Assembly (NCBI RefSeq): GCF_022267515.1
Contig: NZ_JAKFGB010000009.1
Span: 310,001-374,000 of the forward strand
Direction of reading: 5' to 3'
Origin: Rubinisphaera margarita
Lineage (GTDB): Bacteria > Planctomycetota > Planctomycetia > Planctomycetales > Planctomycetaceae
Length of the DNA: 64,000 nucleotides
Of the stretch, positions 63,107 to 64,000 are shown in pieces; the first letter of the stretch is position 1; each line of letters begins with the position of its first letter. A program made the position numbers and the translations under genes. Under the pieces are notes generated by a model. That model did not search any database, had not been told where the DNA came from, and saw only the letters and a list, made by a program, of their open reading frames with translations.

Positions 63107-63578
63107 ACGTCCTGAGTCCGTTAAATCCATCCTCGAAGGTCGAATGGCGAATGCGCGGACACGGCGCCATTGGACGCTCAAACGTAGTTCACGGCGTCGA
63201 TTCAGGGTTGACGGACAGCAACGGTTCGTTCCGGAAGTGCAACATGGCTGCGGATTGTAACGCTTACAAGGGATGCGTTCGCAGCGGTGAACGAGCGAAA
63301 AACACTGGAAAAACAGGCGATTCGGCTGTCGGGACTCGAAACTTGAATCGAAATCTCGACGCAAATGTGAATTGCAAAAAGTTCCGTTGCTCAATTGCAG
63401 GCGTTCTCGTACTTTGCCGCCTCAACGAGACGGACGCGTTGCAGTCGGACTGTGAGGCAACTGTCGACCGACCCTTCCTGATGAGATGCGGATCCCGCAT
63501 CACAAATCTCAGACCCTGAAACTGGAGCCGCGAAATCATTGATCTCGCGACTCGCCCCTTCTCAAAAGGATTTCTGAA
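63107..63578. other. Divergent intergenic region with an inverted repeat
   Basis: About 470 bases between the kinase and the Gly-rich lipoprotein. A 15-base repeat TTGTAACGCTTACAA (arms of six, three-base centre) lies at 63255-63269 and could be an operator. No gene is supported. Confidence 0.5.
63255..63269. promoter_or_regulatory. Inverted repeat, possible operator
   Basis: TTGTAA, CGC, TTACAA: perfect six-base arms about 150 bases upstream of the HDOD-kinase start. Confidence 0.3.
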
Positions 63579-63893
63579 ATGACTCGCCTGACCACACTCG
63601 CGATCACCTGTCTTCTCCTCACGTCCACCGTCGGCTGCTTCCGGTCTCGATGTGCCGGCTATGCTCCTGCCTGTGGTGGTGGCTGCAACACGGGTTGCCC
63701 GGCGCCCATTGGTGGCGGAGGTGTTTATGGTGCCCCAACCGGCGGCGGTGGCTACTACAGCCCGACTGGTTCGAGCGTGAATCTCGGCGTTCCAGGAAAC
63801 GGCCCGACGGCCTACGGCTACCCGGTCTACGGCACGCCGCAGTCGCCATACACGACGACCGCTTACGCGATGGATCCACTGCCGACCTATTAA
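63579..63893 (+). CDS. Small Gly/Tyr-rich lipoprotein
   Basis: 104 residues, with AAAGGA before ATG. The signal TLAITCLLLTSTVGC has a lipobox with its Cys at 20. The mature part is rich in Gly, Tyr, Pro and Ser (GGGVYGAPTGGGGYYSPTGS), with four more Cys soon after the lipid anchor. It is probably flexible and surface-exposed. No family is recognised. Similar short, low-complexity lipoproteins are frequent in planctomycetes; the role is unknown. The end of the window follows 107 bases later with nothing further seen. Confidence 0.78.
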   Translation: MTRLTTLAITCLLLTSTVGCFRSRCAGYAPACGGGCNTGCPAPIGGGGVYGAPTGGGGYYSPTGSSVNLGVPGNGPTAYGYPVYGTPQSPYTTTAYAMDPLPTY

Positions 63894-64000
63894 TCGAATC
63901 CGCGGGCCAGGCCGGGCCATTGCTGCTGATGAAGTCGACACGGAAGTCGCCTTCCGGCAGGCTACGGCTGTCGATCGCTCTTCCGAAATGAAGAGCGGAG

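Overview
The window is chromosomal DNA of a planctomycete (phylum Planctomycetota, most likely order Planctomycetales). GC looks mid-to-high 50s by eye. The call rests on gene content: a DUF1501 protein with a twin-arginine-like leader, a sulfatase beside a ThuA-domain protein, a Gfo/Idh/MocA oxidoreductase, PQQ-propeller and YfhO-type proteins, von Willebrand A pairs with an N-terminal membrane anchor, an HDOD-kinase fusion, an MJ0042-type zinc-ribbon membrane protein, and many secreted proteins without clear family. Lipid A and Kdo genes (lpxB, kdtA) show a Gram-negative style envelope. No genus is assigned.

Layout. 1-7.8 kb: partial secreted alpha/beta hydrolase, rpsT, a sodium:solute symporter, a lipoprotein with a YHS-like Cys module, Dps, a SUFU-domain protein, a TPR protein and GAPDH. 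8-13.8 kb: a GlmU-like nucleotidyltransferase, DUF1501, csrA, an oxidoreductase and DUF2237. 14.2-21.2 kb: two tandem 628-residue vWA proteins, a lysophospholipase-like hydrolase and an unusual sigma factor carrying extra helix-turn-helix modules. 21.7-30.2 kb, all on the + strand: a giant DUF11 protein, queF, kdtA, metK, a membrane protein and folK. 30.3-42.7 kb: PQQ propeller, WbpM/PglF-type dehydratase, YfhO-type membrane protein, alpha-glucan phosphorylase, an ImmA/IrrE-like protein with an altered zinc motif, an HlyD-type adaptor, a methyltransferase and a lipid kinase. 42.9-51.5 kb: two tiny membrane proteins, a zinc-ribbon protein, pgpA, sulfatase/ThuA, an SDR and lpxB. 52.2-64 kb: a coiled-coil protein, a protein with secretin-N-like modules, an AsmA-like protein, a very Cys-rich small peptide, HtrA, RNase III, the HDOD-kinase fusion and a Gly-rich lipoprotein.

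Most genes are housekeeping or envelope functions in short transcription units separated by clear intrinsic terminators. There is no phage, transposase gene, CRISPR array, rRNA or recognisable tRNA. The most unusual item is a 56-residue peptide (57877-58047, minus strand) with ten cysteines, eight of them exactly every third residue. It has its own ribosome-binding site and terminator, and the synonymous variety of its repeat codons argues that the protein repeat itself is selected. Other notable items are two intergenic elements with terminal inverted repeats, a cluster of REP-like palindromes near 51.6-52.0 kb, a terminator-like hairpin in the sigma-factor leader, and the triple-HTH sigma factor.
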